A stretch of DNA of 7,542 nucleotides, taken from Bacteroidota bacterium (GTDB lineage: Bacteria; Bacteroidota; Bacteroidia; Chitinophagales; Chitinophagaceae). The position numbers and the translations under genes are program-made. Below are positions 1 to 7,542 of the stretch, in pieces. Positions within the stretch are counted from its first letter, which is position 1; each line of letters starts with the position of its first letter. The notes under the pieces are model-generated. The model was not told where the DNA came from. It saw only the letters and a program-made list of their open reading frames with translations, and searched no databases. The stretch covers positions 2,024,278-2,031,819 of the forward strand of contig CP058707.1 of assembly GCA_013414745.1 (NCBI GenBank), read 5' to 3'.

Positions 1-108
1 GAAAAAGAGCCCGCTAACCAAGGACGTTATCTGCATCCGGAACTATTTGGACAATCCGCTGAACTTCGCATCTTGCCGCCAGGCGTATCGCAGAAAGACA
101 AACGTTAA
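1..108 (+). CDS. C-terminal fragment of an unrecognised protein
   Basis: Frame 1 is open from the first base to a TAA at 106-108 and gives 35 residues beginning EKEPANQGRYLHPELFGQ and ending in a charged tail (SQKDKR). I do not recognise the family. The frame was chosen because its product looks more protein-like than the overlapping frame 2, which runs by chance into the next gene. After the TAA the same frame continues FILDEDANKKIKEDE and stops at TAG 154-156. That lysine- and acid-rich stretch looks like a natural protein end, so the TAA may be an artefact and the gene may really end at 156. The next gene starts 67 bases after the TAA (or 19 after the TAG), so the two could share a transcript. 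The start lies outside the window. Confidence 0.45.
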   Translation, partial: EKEPANQGRYLHPELFGQSAELRILPPGVSQKDKR

Positions 109-175
109 TTTATTCTGGATGAAGATGCGAATAAAAAAATCAAGGAGGACGAATAGAATAACAAAATCAGTTCCA

Positions 176-1563
176 ATGAAAAATTATCCACCCAAGCACA
201 TGGGCCCGAAACTTGTATTACTTGGTTTAATCGGGCACTTGCTTTGTATTTCTGCCCGTGCTCAACTTTATGTGAGTCCGAATGCGGTGTTGCATCTTCA
301 GGATGCTTCGATCGTTGTACAGGAGGAGATATTGAACTACACGCGCCGGTGTCTGGAAGCGGACAAGGAAGCCTTATGTTGAACGGAGTTACACCACAAC
401 ATATCAGATCGAATGGTCAGGGAATTTATGGTTTGGAAGTGAATCATTCCAGTCAGGTTAACTTAAACGATGATGCAACCATTCTTCATCAACTTACACT
501 CACCCAAGGAAAAATAAAAACAGGGAATCAGGCTGTAAGCATACCTGCGGGCGCAACGGTGTATAGAACCTTAGGTTGGGTAGATGGCCGAATGCAAAAG
601 CATGTCTCAGACGGAAGTCAGGTAACCCTTACGTTTGAAATCGGGGATTCTCTGTTCTACACGCCCGTGCAATTTACGTTTGACTCTGTGACAACCCCGG
701 TGACGTGCGCCTTTCAACCGGAACTCCGGCATCTGCTGCACCAAATTATGCCACAAATCCGCTCAATACAAGTAACTACATTAACCGATACTGGGTCGCC
801 GATACTGTGAATACCTTGGTTTTTACGAATGCCAACGCCACCTTAAATTATGTTCAAGCCGATGAAATAGGAAATCCGACAACCTGGATGTATGCGAAGT
901 ATGATACAACCTGGAATACCGGAACAACAACCGGTAACGGAACCCAAAGCAACCTAAGCGGGCTAAAAGTTTGGGAACGATACTTTTAGGGGTATCCAAA
1001 GCACTGGAAATAAATTGTTTTCTGCAAGGGTACTATTTGGGGAATCAATTACAAACCGCGGCACTGGCCAATCAGGGAGAAAGCAGCACACCAAACGGCA
1101 GCGATACATTAACGGTGAGTCTGCATGATGCCAATACCCTTAATTTGGTACACAGTTCAAGAATTATTTTAAACCAAAATGGAGTTTCCTTCTTCACACT
1201 ACCCGCTACCATCAGTGGTCCGCATTATTTGCGAATCCAACATCGCAACCATATCGAAACCTGGAGTGCACAACCCATAAGCATCGGTAGTCTATCACAT
1301 TACGGTTTTCAATCTTCCGCATCCCAGGCCTATGGCTCAAATCAGGTAGAAGTTGAACCCGGTGTATACGCCCTGTTCTCCGGCGATATCAACCAGGACG
1401 GCGTTGTGGATGGATTGGATTATAACGATTGGGAACTGGACAATAACAATTTTACCGCCGGATACTTCAGTACCGATCTGAATGGCGATGGTATTGTGGA
1501 TGGATTGGATTTTTACTCTGGGAAGTGAACAACAATAATTTCGTTGGAGCGCTTACACCCTAA
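176..1563 (+). CDS. Secreted surface protein with solenoid-like N-terminus and two C-terminal EF-hand/dockerin-like loops (four apparent frameshifts)
   Basis: The role is probably extracellular; no enzymatic motif is visible. Read with four corrections it is about 463 residues. ATG 176 is the proposed start; ATG 200 is equally possible and sits directly before the hydrophobic signal peptide (KLVLLGLIGHLLCISARA, likely cut before Q30). Residues 30-130 have repeating short G/N/L strands, as in beta-solenoid surface proteins. GWVDGRMQKHV (from about 134) and YINRYW (202-207) are landmarks I know from Bacteroidota surface proteins. A second module from about 277 (ALEINCFLQGYY to HRNHIETWSAQPI) leads into two calcium loops at about 405 and 435, and the protein ends FVGALTP. 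The frame runs 2-1-3-2-1, each step fitting one missing base: G at 322-323, G at 699-700, A at 965-968, T at 1510-1514. No T9SS type A tail is seen. Structure and family are inferred from recall; no search was run. Confidence 0.8.
1385..1552 (+). repeat. Two 30-residue EF-hand/dockerin-like calcium-loop repeats
   Basis: The loops DINQDGVVDGLDYNDWE (from 1385) and DLNGDGIVDGLDFLLWE (from 1475, last residues after adding one T near 1510) are exactly 90 bases apart, and each is followed by a D/N-rich NNNF. Both carry the DxNxDGxxD calcium-ligand pattern of EF-hand and dockerin loops. At DNA level 18 bases (ttgtggatggattggatt) are identical at 1404-1421 and 1494-1511, which suggests a fairly recent internal duplication or strong constraint. 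The second copy contains one apparent one-base deletion in a T run, so read literally it stops early at 1528. Confidence 0.8.
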
Positions 1564-1616
1564 AACTTTCGTGAAAGCAGGAACTTACTTGATTCGTTTA
1601 TTCACACGCATTCGAA

Positions 1617-1629
1617 ACGCAAATTGCGT
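1617..1629. terminator. Weak stem-loop between convergent genes
   Basis: The 102-base gap between the two convergent stop codons holds a short inverted repeat, ACGCA-AAT-TGCGT, followed on the plus strand by a broken T run (actgtttta). A still smaller one, CTTT-CGTG-AAAG, lies at 1565-1576. Both are too short to be convincing intrinsic terminators. They are listed because two genes end here and no better candidate is visible. Confidence 0.2.
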
Positions 1630-1665
1630 ACTGTTTTACGATCTTGAATATCCATGGCATCCACC

Positions 1666-1907
1666 TTATTTTATTTGTACAACTCTGGTAATCGTCCACC
1701 CACTTTGTGCACGGAATCGCATCTGATACAAACCATGTGGTATGCCTTCTACGGATAAGCGCAAGGCCTCCTGTCCCGGACGATAATCAAACTGTCCCCG
1801 ACGGAGTACCGCTCCTGCACACTGCACAAATCCCAATCCACCAAAGTGGCCTCTGGATGTTGAATGTTCACCAGGAGCTGATCATGTGCAGGATTCGGAT
1901 AAATGTC
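1666..1907 (-). other. T9SS type A C-terminal sorting domain
   Basis: The last 80 or so residues have the standard features of this domain: a start motif VDIYPNPAHDQLLVNI, a middle strand DWDLCSVQGAVL, then GIPHGLYQMRF and a basic end TITRVVQIK followed by TAA at 1668-1666. One missing G at 1814-1815 breaks it in the raw sequence; the uncorrected frame ends early at 1749. In Bacteroidota this domain directs passage through the outer membrane and is removed on the way out. Confidence 0.88.
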
Positions 1908-4549
1908 CACCTGAGCTACGGAATAGTTGGAGTATGTGCTACCCAAGGGTACGTTCGGTACAAACAGGGTGTCCTCTAAAGAACCGTTCATGCCGCTATC
2001 AATATATACTACGGTTTGAAATCCACTGCCTGTTGCATAAAACGGATCGATGGTATGTTTGGTATTATTGCCTATTGAAATGCCACTGTGCATAAATTGT
2101 AATATGCTATCCCCATTGTCGCCATACACCCACAGGTTGTACGTGTCGCTACCCCTGAATTTTAGTGATCTCTACCGTATAATCTGAATTTGTTTTAACC
2201 AGCAGGGAATCGTTCGGGCCCACAGCTAATTTGTAAACGAGCACATTCATGGCTTTATCCAATCCATCATCATGCAGAATGGAATAACACGAAAGTGTTT
2301 TATTCACATTATCCGGGTTGCCATAACGCAACGTGTTCTTCTGAAAACTACCATGATCCTGTTCTCCGGGCAGCGTTGCACGGCTGATACCCATCAGGAG
2401 ATGATTGGAGGAAAGCGTATAGTCCATGGCCGAATCCGGATAGTTGGATGTTTGAAAATGTAGCGTGGTGTTGGTATCCGTTTCCCAATAGCTGGGAACT
2501 GTGCGGGTAGAGTCCAACAAAATACGGGTCGCCAGTTGCTCACCGGGGTATAGGTACAAATACCATTCAGCACAGAACCCTGAGCACTTCCGTCCGTAAT
2601 CAGGTAATCATTTATTCTGCCGGGAGTGATAGTGAATACGGTATCGGGTGTCTGACTGCGGGATTTTTTATTGGCAGTAATAATTTTTGTTTTCATCATA
2701 CCCGGGTGCCGGACTCCGATATTATAAAAATAGGCATCGGGGTTACCTGAGTAGTTACCATGCCAATTGACCAGATCGTTGGATGAAGAAAAATAATTCA
2801 CAAACCGATGTTTAAAGGTTGCTATGATATTCGGATTGGTGGGCTGACTATTTTCATACAGGTATAAGGTGTCATACTTTTGTGTAGGTGAATCAAATGG
2901 CCATTTTTGCGGTGATTTAATTTTATACGGAAGTACACTGTGTCCGGTACCTACATTCAGTCCCCGCGGATTGGCGAGGTTAAATGGAGCTGTGAAATGG
3001 TACTTCAGGTAATAAATTCCGCATTGGTAAGGATACAGGTCATTCCAATCCAGAAATCGTCGAATGTAATTGCCATGGGTAAAATCAAGTTGTTTAATGA
3101 ACTCGGCCTGAATTGATTTGATGGCTTCATTCGAAGTATTTTGCAGGTCACTCAAATCCAGCGCCTGATTTAATCCATACACGCCGGAGAATACACTGTT
3201 ATGATATTTTTGCGCAAGACGGCATTGGTGAATCCATAACACATGCCCGCCCATCCCCGCTCAAAACACTTTGATGATACTTATAAAAGTACTTGTATTT
3301 ATAAATCGTTTTGTATTTATTCAGGTGGTATAAATTGGTACTCGTACCAAAATTGGCGGTATCTACTAATTCAGCAAACACCGACCATAACGGACTGGAT
3401 TTTGGAGGCACCCCATTGGGGCCTTTGTATTTGCTGGACGAATTCACCAGAAAACTATCTACTAACGGAATTCCATTGTTCACATACGGATCCATGGTAT
3501 AATAATCAATGCCGGCATAGACTGTGGACGGCCACATATTATCCGGCCCGCTGCCTGTGTTTCGTATCTGACTAAACACATCCTTCTGAAAATTCAAGTT
3601 GTGTAAGGCAAAGGAGTCAAGGGCTTGCGGAAAATACACAAACCCGGTATACTGCCCATTCACCGGATGCAGGTAACTCCCAACAATGGTTCCGTTCGAG
3701 TTAATGCCTTTCGCATAACTGGTGATGGTGTTACTTTCAAACAAGGCATCAAACGAATAAAAGCCCGATAACATACCTGTACTCACATCAAGGGTGGCTT
3801 TAAACGCCATCCAGATGCCATTGGTTTGTTTGTATTCACCGACTATGGTATTCGCATTATTGATATCATACACCTTCATATTTAAGGTGGTGTTGATTAA
3901 GGTAAACAGTCCGGAGGTGATATCATATACAAAGGGGATATTGCTCGTCCCATCAATGTAGTAACCCACCAATTGATAATTATCGTTCATTCCGCCGGCC
4001 ATGGTATTGTAAAAAGTAGGACCTACTGAAAAACGATGCTTTCCACGCCGCACCGGATGGAGTAATACTATCATGCAATACATAAAACCACCTCGAACTT
4101 GTACCCTGGTACCAGCCGATAAAATCATTTTTATTGTTAATCTTCGTATTGCGGGCCAGGGTAGGCTGCCCGTTCCCCGAAATCGTTTGCAGCGTATAGT
4201 CTCCACTCCAGCTATCATAATACCCTTTCACCATTTCATACGTAGAGGTTCCGCTTTGTCCTTGCACGGCAATCACATCCTGATCGTTAATACCCACTAC
4301 CCGGGTTTGTGTAATGCTCGTGCTAAGTGTAGAAGCATCTACCTCCATAAAGCGTCCATCTTTATTCAGTACAAAGCCTTTGTTTTGTGTGCCATTGTAG
4401 TACCCTACCACAATGCCATTGTCATTAATATCTTCAAGGTAAGTATCCGCCCCGGTGGTCGCATTCAACCCACATTTTATTTCATGCAGCCCCTGCGCGA
4501 TTCCATAAAACGGCAGCGCGAACAAAAAAAGAATAGTGATCGATCGCAT
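1666..4549 (-). CDS. T9SS-secreted protein: HAF-like repeats plus putative papain-like cysteine-peptidase core (six apparent frameshifts)
   Basis: Probably exported by Sec and then T9SS; if the triad is real it is an extracellular cysteine peptidase or related acyl hydrolase. With corrections it is about 961 residues. ATG 4549 opens a clear signal peptide (RSITILFLFALPFYGIA, cut before Q19). Residues 40-300 hold six HAF-like repeats. Residues about 430-570 hold GMCYGFTNAVLRKKY (C437), GTGHSVLPYK (H537) and YLYENSQP (N567), in papain-like order. Residues about 640-880 look beta-rich and are unassigned. YPNPAHDQ (884) starts the T9SS sorting domain, ending GLYQMRF and TRVVQIK. Apparent indels: extra T in the run at 4029-4033; missing G at 3246-3248; missing A at 3207-3211; missing G at 2543-2544; extra A at 2160-2163; missing G at 1814-1815 (bases named on the minus strand). 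The HAF and peptidase assignments are recall-based. The reading frame, signal peptide and sorting domain are firm. Confidence 0.82.
2826..3262 (-). other. Putative C-H-N (papain-like) catalytic region
   Basis: After adding one G at 3246-3248 and one A at 3207-3211 (minus-strand bases), the frame reads SGDGRGMCYGFTNAVLRKKY, then continues unbroken to GHSVLPYK (His codon 2942-2940) and YLYENSQPTNP (Asn codon 2852-2850). A cysteine at the start of a helix within a glycine-rich stretch, then GH-S/A-V with strand residues, then an Asn before a proline turn, is the order seen in papain-fold peptidases. Without correction the cysteine segment falls into two wrong frames. The triad assignment is inference. 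The oxyanion-hole residue is not identified. Confidence 0.5.
3650..4432 (-). repeat. Six HAF-like repeats in the N-terminal half of the secreted protein
   Basis: The motif [IM]N(D/N/S)xxxxIVGYY recurs with its first residue at about 41 (INDNGIVVGYY), 87 (INDQDVIAVQG), 137 (INNKNDFIGWY), 187 (MNDNYQLVGYY), 229 (INNANTIVGEY) and 282 (INSNGTIVGSY). Spacings are 46, 50, 50, 42 and 53 residues. In most copies an aromatic segment such as KGFVL, RWFYVL, IPFVYDI or TGFVYF follows 10-15 residues later. This matches the HAF-type extracellular repeat. The spacing suggests blades of a beta-propeller, which is inference. One apparent extra base lies between copies three and four. Confidence 0.7.
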
Positions 4550-4909
4550 GGTTATTTTTTTACAAACTTATTGAGTACGATACAAAAATTGGATACTTAA
4601 TATGTAGTATGTCTGAGTAATGCTCCAAACTCTCGCGCATCCCCAGTGGATATAAATTTTTATGGAGTCATCGCAGCCGCCCTGATTGGGCCACTGGGCG
4701 TTGGCACCATTCAAGGTGCGGAAACCGTGTAGCCAATAAAGGGGCCGCTGAGCCATTGAAGTGCAAGCCGCAATTAATGTGAAAGAGTCCGATCATGTTA
4801 TAATTTTAATGCACGGAGTACTCATAAAAGCCCGAAAGCGGTTCATGAACGTATCGCGTTGATTGCATGGACCTGAAGGCAAGGCTGGTACGATGTATAA
4901 CTCAAACCT
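4550..4909. other. Intergenic region between divergent genes
   Basis: This 360-base gap holds the promoters of both flanking genes but no gene I can support. Visible items are the TAAGTTTG element on the minus strand, an inverted repeat ATACT-N8-AGTAT at 4593-4610 just upstream of it, and on the plus strand a TATAAT/TAATTTTA stretch at 4799-4808, about 100 bases before the kinase start, without a convincing partner element. Open frames on both strands in 4568-4796 are short and have no recognisable family. No tRNA or other RNA gene was seen. Confidence 0.5.
4563..4570 (-). promoter_or_regulatory. Candidate Bacteroidota -7 element before the large secreted protein
   Basis: On the minus strand TAAGTTTG matches the Bacteroidota -7 consensus TAnnTTTG and lies 13 bases before the ATG at 4549, which would give a very short leader. 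A TTTG lies upstream, but only 12 bases away, closer than the usual spacing to the -33 element, so only the -7 half is supported. No Shine-Dalgarno is seen, which is common in this phylum. Confidence 0.35.
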
Positions 4910-6834
4910 ATGACTGTGAACAAAGTTCTCCTGCTTTTGATTTGTATCACCTGCTGTACCATTACTAATTTTTTAGGCCAATCAAAAACCGACACTGTAC
5001 AAGCCGAAAAATGGATACTAATCAGTGACCAATGGTGTGGCCGAAATCCGGACAGCGCCCTTTGGTATGCGAATCAGGCCCTAAAATTAAGTGGCACCCA
5101 CGATTCCCGCACCTTACGAAGAGCGCTCTCGTTAAAGGGTTTAGTCCTGTCTGACCGCGGTGATTACCTGGGTGCGATTTTGTATTTTGATAGTTCAGCC
5201 AACATGGCCTGGCGACTGAAAGATACCTTTAAAGCCCTGGCCATGTTAGATAATGCAGGCATTCAATGGCAACAAGCCGGTCGAATTGCCGAGGCCGTTC
5301 GTACCCATTTACAAGCGTTAAAGTTGGCCGAAGGATATGCGGATAAGTCCATTCGCTCGGACATTCTGAATAATTTAGGCGTTGATTTTCAGCGTATACA
5401 TGATGGCGAAAACAGTGTAAAATATCTGCGCCAATCGCTGACTATTGCAGAAGAATTACAGGATGCTGATCGCATTTTAAAAACAGAGTTAAATCTGGGT
5501 TCCGGATATGCGCAAATTCATCAGTTCAATGTAGCCAATCGGTATTTGTGGAAGGTAATACGGGCCTGCGAAAAATCAGGACAACCCCATACTACAAGCC
5601 ACCCTATTGGATGCCTATCAGAATTTAGCGGCCAGTTATCTGGAGATGCATCAAGCCGATTCAGCCATCTTAACCGCCCGCCTGGCACTCACTTTACTGA
5701 ACCCATCCATTGAGCCTGCCAGTAAATCAGGCATGTACCACGTTTTAGCTCCGGCATATATTATGAAAGGAGAGGCCGATGAAGCCCGTAAAATGATCGA
5801 TACCATACAACGCATTCCTGGATGGAATCAAAGCCCGGATCGGCTGATTTCATACTATAACATTTTGTATGGATACCATCGTCTTCTGGGTCAACATGAT
5901 CAAGCGTACGAAGCGATCGATAAGGCCAATTATTTGCGCGATTCAATGGTGCATCTGGCGGGCTCTTTAGGCAGTCAGAAAGAAGTGATCCGGTATGAAA
6001 TCGGGCAAAAGGCCCTCGCAGATAGTTTGCGTTTAAGCAGCAGTTTGTTACAGGCCGAATTAAAAGCTAAAACCAATCAAACCTGGCTATTAATTGCTTA
6101 GGTGGTATCTTATTGGCATTAGCCGGAGGCACAATCTATTTTCAACGAAGTAAAAATCTGCAAAAGCAGAATCGCATCATAGCACAGGAAAAACAATTGG
6201 CCGAGTATAACCTGAGTGTTCAGCAGCTAAAAACACTGCAGGCTCAAATGAATCCCCATTTTATTTTTAATTGTTTTAATACCATCGACTCCTATATTCT
6301 GCAAAATAAAAAAATGGAGGCCACGCAGTTGGTGCATGCATTTTCAAAACTTACGCGCCGGGTTCTGGAACATACTGCCCGCAATGAAATATCGCTGGAG
6401 GAAGAAATGGAAACGCTGGAGGCTTATCTCACCACGGAGTTATTGCGGCATCCGGATACTTTCGGGTGGACCATTCAACTACCCCCTGAACTAAAAACTA
6501 TCAACTCCCACCCCTACTCCTGCAACCTTTTGTTGAAAATGCAGTGATTCATGGGATACGTCCGCTCAAGGACCGCAAAGGACAAATTGATATTGAAGCG
6601 ATTGCGGAAAAGAACCGGGTCATTCTTCGGGTGAAAGACAATGGAGTGGGACGGCCAAAGAAGGATAGTTTTCCTGAGCAAGGCAAACAATTTCATCAGT
6701 CCATGAGTATGCAAATCACCCGCGAGCGCATAGCCGCCATGTATGGTGAATTCAAGAGTCCCGACTTTATTCTGATTACAGATGGTTCCGCCCTGGAGCC
6801 GGGTACCTTGGTTGAAATTATAGTACCTTTATAG
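4910..6834 (+). CDS. TPR-containing sensor histidine kinase, LytS/YehU type (three apparent frameshifts)
   Basis: This is a membrane sensor kinase that would autophosphorylate and pass phosphate to the downstream regulator. Corrected length is about 641 residues. ATG 4910 opens a signal peptide (VNKVLLLLICITCC, cut near Q24). Residues 35-385 are TPR-like helical repeats expected in the periplasm (for example RTLRRALSLKGLVLSDRGDY, SIRSDILNNLGVDFQRIHDG). A single membrane helix WLLIALGGILLALAGGTIYF lies at 392-411, then a coiled coil, then the His_kinase domain QMNPHFIFN with His450. The ATPase domain follows, with FVENAVIHG (N544) and DNGVG (577-581). Apparent indels: extra A at 5571-5575 (or two bases missing nearby); one missing T at 6098-6099, which restores the membrane helix; one missing C in 6507-6514, which restores PPLLLQPFVENA. 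The later glycine-loop motif reads SMSMQIT where relatives usually have SLGMQIT. The stop is one base before the regulator start, so the pair is probably co-transcribed and translationally coupled. Confidence 0.92.
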
Positions 6835-6835
6835 C

Positions 6836-7542
6836 GTGAATCCATTAAAGGCTCTCCTGCTCGATGATGAACAGGATAATAACGAGGCTTTGCGCATCAA
6901 ACTTGAGATGGTGTGCCCGGAAGTTCAGGTGGTCGGAATGTTGCAGGATGCCATCACTTCCATTCCGCGGATACAGGAAGAAAAAGAAATTGATATCTTA
7001 TTTCTGGATGTGGAGATGCCCGGCTTAAACGGATTTCAAATTCTGGATTTACTCCCATCCCGGTCATTTGAAGTGATTCTGGTAACCGCGTATGCCGATT
7101 ACGCCATTCAGGCCTTTAAGGCAGAGGCTCTGGACTATTTGCTGAAGCCGGTAGGTTATGATGAATTGCGTAAGGCGGTCAACAAAGTTCATGCCCGAAA
7201 AGCCATTCTGGAAAAACTTCACTGGCATTCACCGGCCGCGGGTCACACCAATCAACGTTTGTTATTGCATAGTGCCAATGAGGCACATTATATTTCACCC
7301 GCCGAGATATTGTGTATCAAAGGAGAAAATAACTTCAGTGAATTTCATTTAACGGATAAACGAAAATTATTGATTTCAAAAACGCTAAAAGAATATGAAG
7401 AGCAACTGGCTACCCAGGGATTTTTCCGCATTCATAAATCCAGTTTGGTTAACCTGCAGCATGTTCGCCGGCTCCTGAAAGGTGATTCTTTATGCGTGGA
7501 ATTAAGTAATGGAATCCGCCTGGATGTTTCAATGCGCCGTAA
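6836..7542 (+). CDS. LytR/AlgR-family response regulator (receiver + LytTR), 3' end outside window
   Basis: This is a DNA-binding response regulator, the likely partner of the kinase before it. The frame is open without any indel from GTG 6836 to the window edge (235 codons plus two bases). The receiver domain (about 4-120) has the acidic pair D10-D11, phospho-acceptor D58 in LFLDVEMPG, T84 in LVTAYAD and K104 in YLLKPV. The LytTR domain begins near 140 and shows ISPAEILCIKGENNFSEFH and the conserved FFRIHKSSLVNLQHV; the visible part ends DVSMRR, close to the usual end of such proteins. GTG is chosen because it is one base after the kinase stop and directly precedes the first receiver strand (NPLKALLLDDE); no in-frame ATG precedes that strand. 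Confidence 0.95.
   Translation, partial: MNPLKALLLDDEQDNNEALRIKLEMVCPEVQVVGMLQDAITSIPRIQEEKEIDILFLDVEMPGLNGFQILDLLPSRSFEVILVTAYADYAIQAFKAEALDYLLKPVGYDELRKAVNKVHARKAILEKLHWHSPAAGHTNQRLLLHSANEAHYISPAEILCIKGENNFSEFHLTDKRKLLISKTLKEYEEQLATQGFFRIHKSSLVNLQHVRRLLKGDSLCVELSNGIRLDVSMRR

Noticed and set aside
142..148. AAGGAGG resembling a strong Shine-Dalgarno
   Set aside because: No start codon follows at a usable distance; the next ATG is 27 bases on. It also encodes lysine and glutamate in the possible tail of the upstream gene.
176..1563. Programmed frameshifting or true pseudogenes as the cause of the broken frames
   Set aside because: The breaks occur in three unrelated genes, at ordinary homopolymers, mostly missing bases, and all motifs on both sides are intact.
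3243..3575. Plus-strand frames opposite the large minus-strand gene (also at 1707-1979, 1886-2095, 2272-2463 and 4073-4600)
   Set aside because: They are antisense shadows of a gene whose minus-strand frame has a signal peptide, repeats and a T9SS domain.
4646..4732. A 28-residue plus-strand frame starting GTG with a hydrophobic, glycine-rich product (GVIAAALIGPLGVGTIQ)
   Set aside because: It has no ribosome site, no ATG and no known family. With an overlapping open antisense frame it is as likely chance as a small membrane peptide.
4568..4756. Minus-strand frame of 62 residues (GFRTLNGANAQWPNQGG)
   Set aside because: No recognisable domain, unusual composition, and it runs over the likely promoter of the secreted gene.
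7158..7352. A 64-residue plus-strand frame inside the response regulator
   Set aside because: It overlaps the uninterrupted, motif-rich regulator frame and shows no family features.
1..7542. CRISPR array, tRNA or rRNA gene, insertion sequence or phage genes
   Set aside because: No regular spaced repeats, cloverleaf, transposase motifs, terminal inverted repeats or phage proteins were seen on either strand.

Overview
The window looks like a piece of a Bacteroidota genome, most like the Sphingobacteriales/Chitinophagales end of the phylum. Three things point there: a type IX secretion (T9SS) sorting domain, a secreted protein of a Bacteroidota surface-protein type ending in calcium-loop repeats, and a TPR-containing LytS-type sensor kinase next to a LytTR response regulator.

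Layout. Bases 1-108 (possibly to 156) hold the C-terminal end of an unrecognised plus-strand gene. Bases 176-1563 (+) encode a secreted surface protein of about 463 residues. Bases 4549-1666 (-) encode a secreted protein of about 961 residues, with a signal peptide, six HAF-like repeats, a putative papain-like cysteine-peptidase core and a T9SS C-terminal sorting domain. These two genes converge across a 102-base gap. A 360-base gap (4550-4909) separates the minus-strand gene from a divergent pair: a TPR sensor histidine kinase (4910-6834, +) and a LytTR response regulator (6836 to past the window end, +).

Reading frames. Three of the four main genes are broken by single-base indels when read literally: four in the first surface protein, six in the large secreted protein and three in the kinase. 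Almost all sit in short homopolymers. Each correction joins two stretches into a continuous, family-like protein (for example DFLLWEVNNNNF, TTPGDVRLST, GPTFYNTMAGGMND, a transmembrane helix, PPLLLQPFVENAVIHG). I read this as uncorrected long-read sequencing error rather than gene decay, and I annotate each gene as one CDS. An annotation taken from the raw bases would give about a dozen false fragments and would lose the putative catalytic cysteine of the large protein.

How the genes may work together. The kinase and regulator, one base apart, form a complete two-component system: periplasmic TPR sensor, one membrane helix, cytoplasmic kinase, DNA-binding regulator. Divergent position suggests, without proving, that it could control the secreted HAF/peptidase-like protein. 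The most novel element is the architecture of that protein, in which the C-H-N triad appears only after frame correction.
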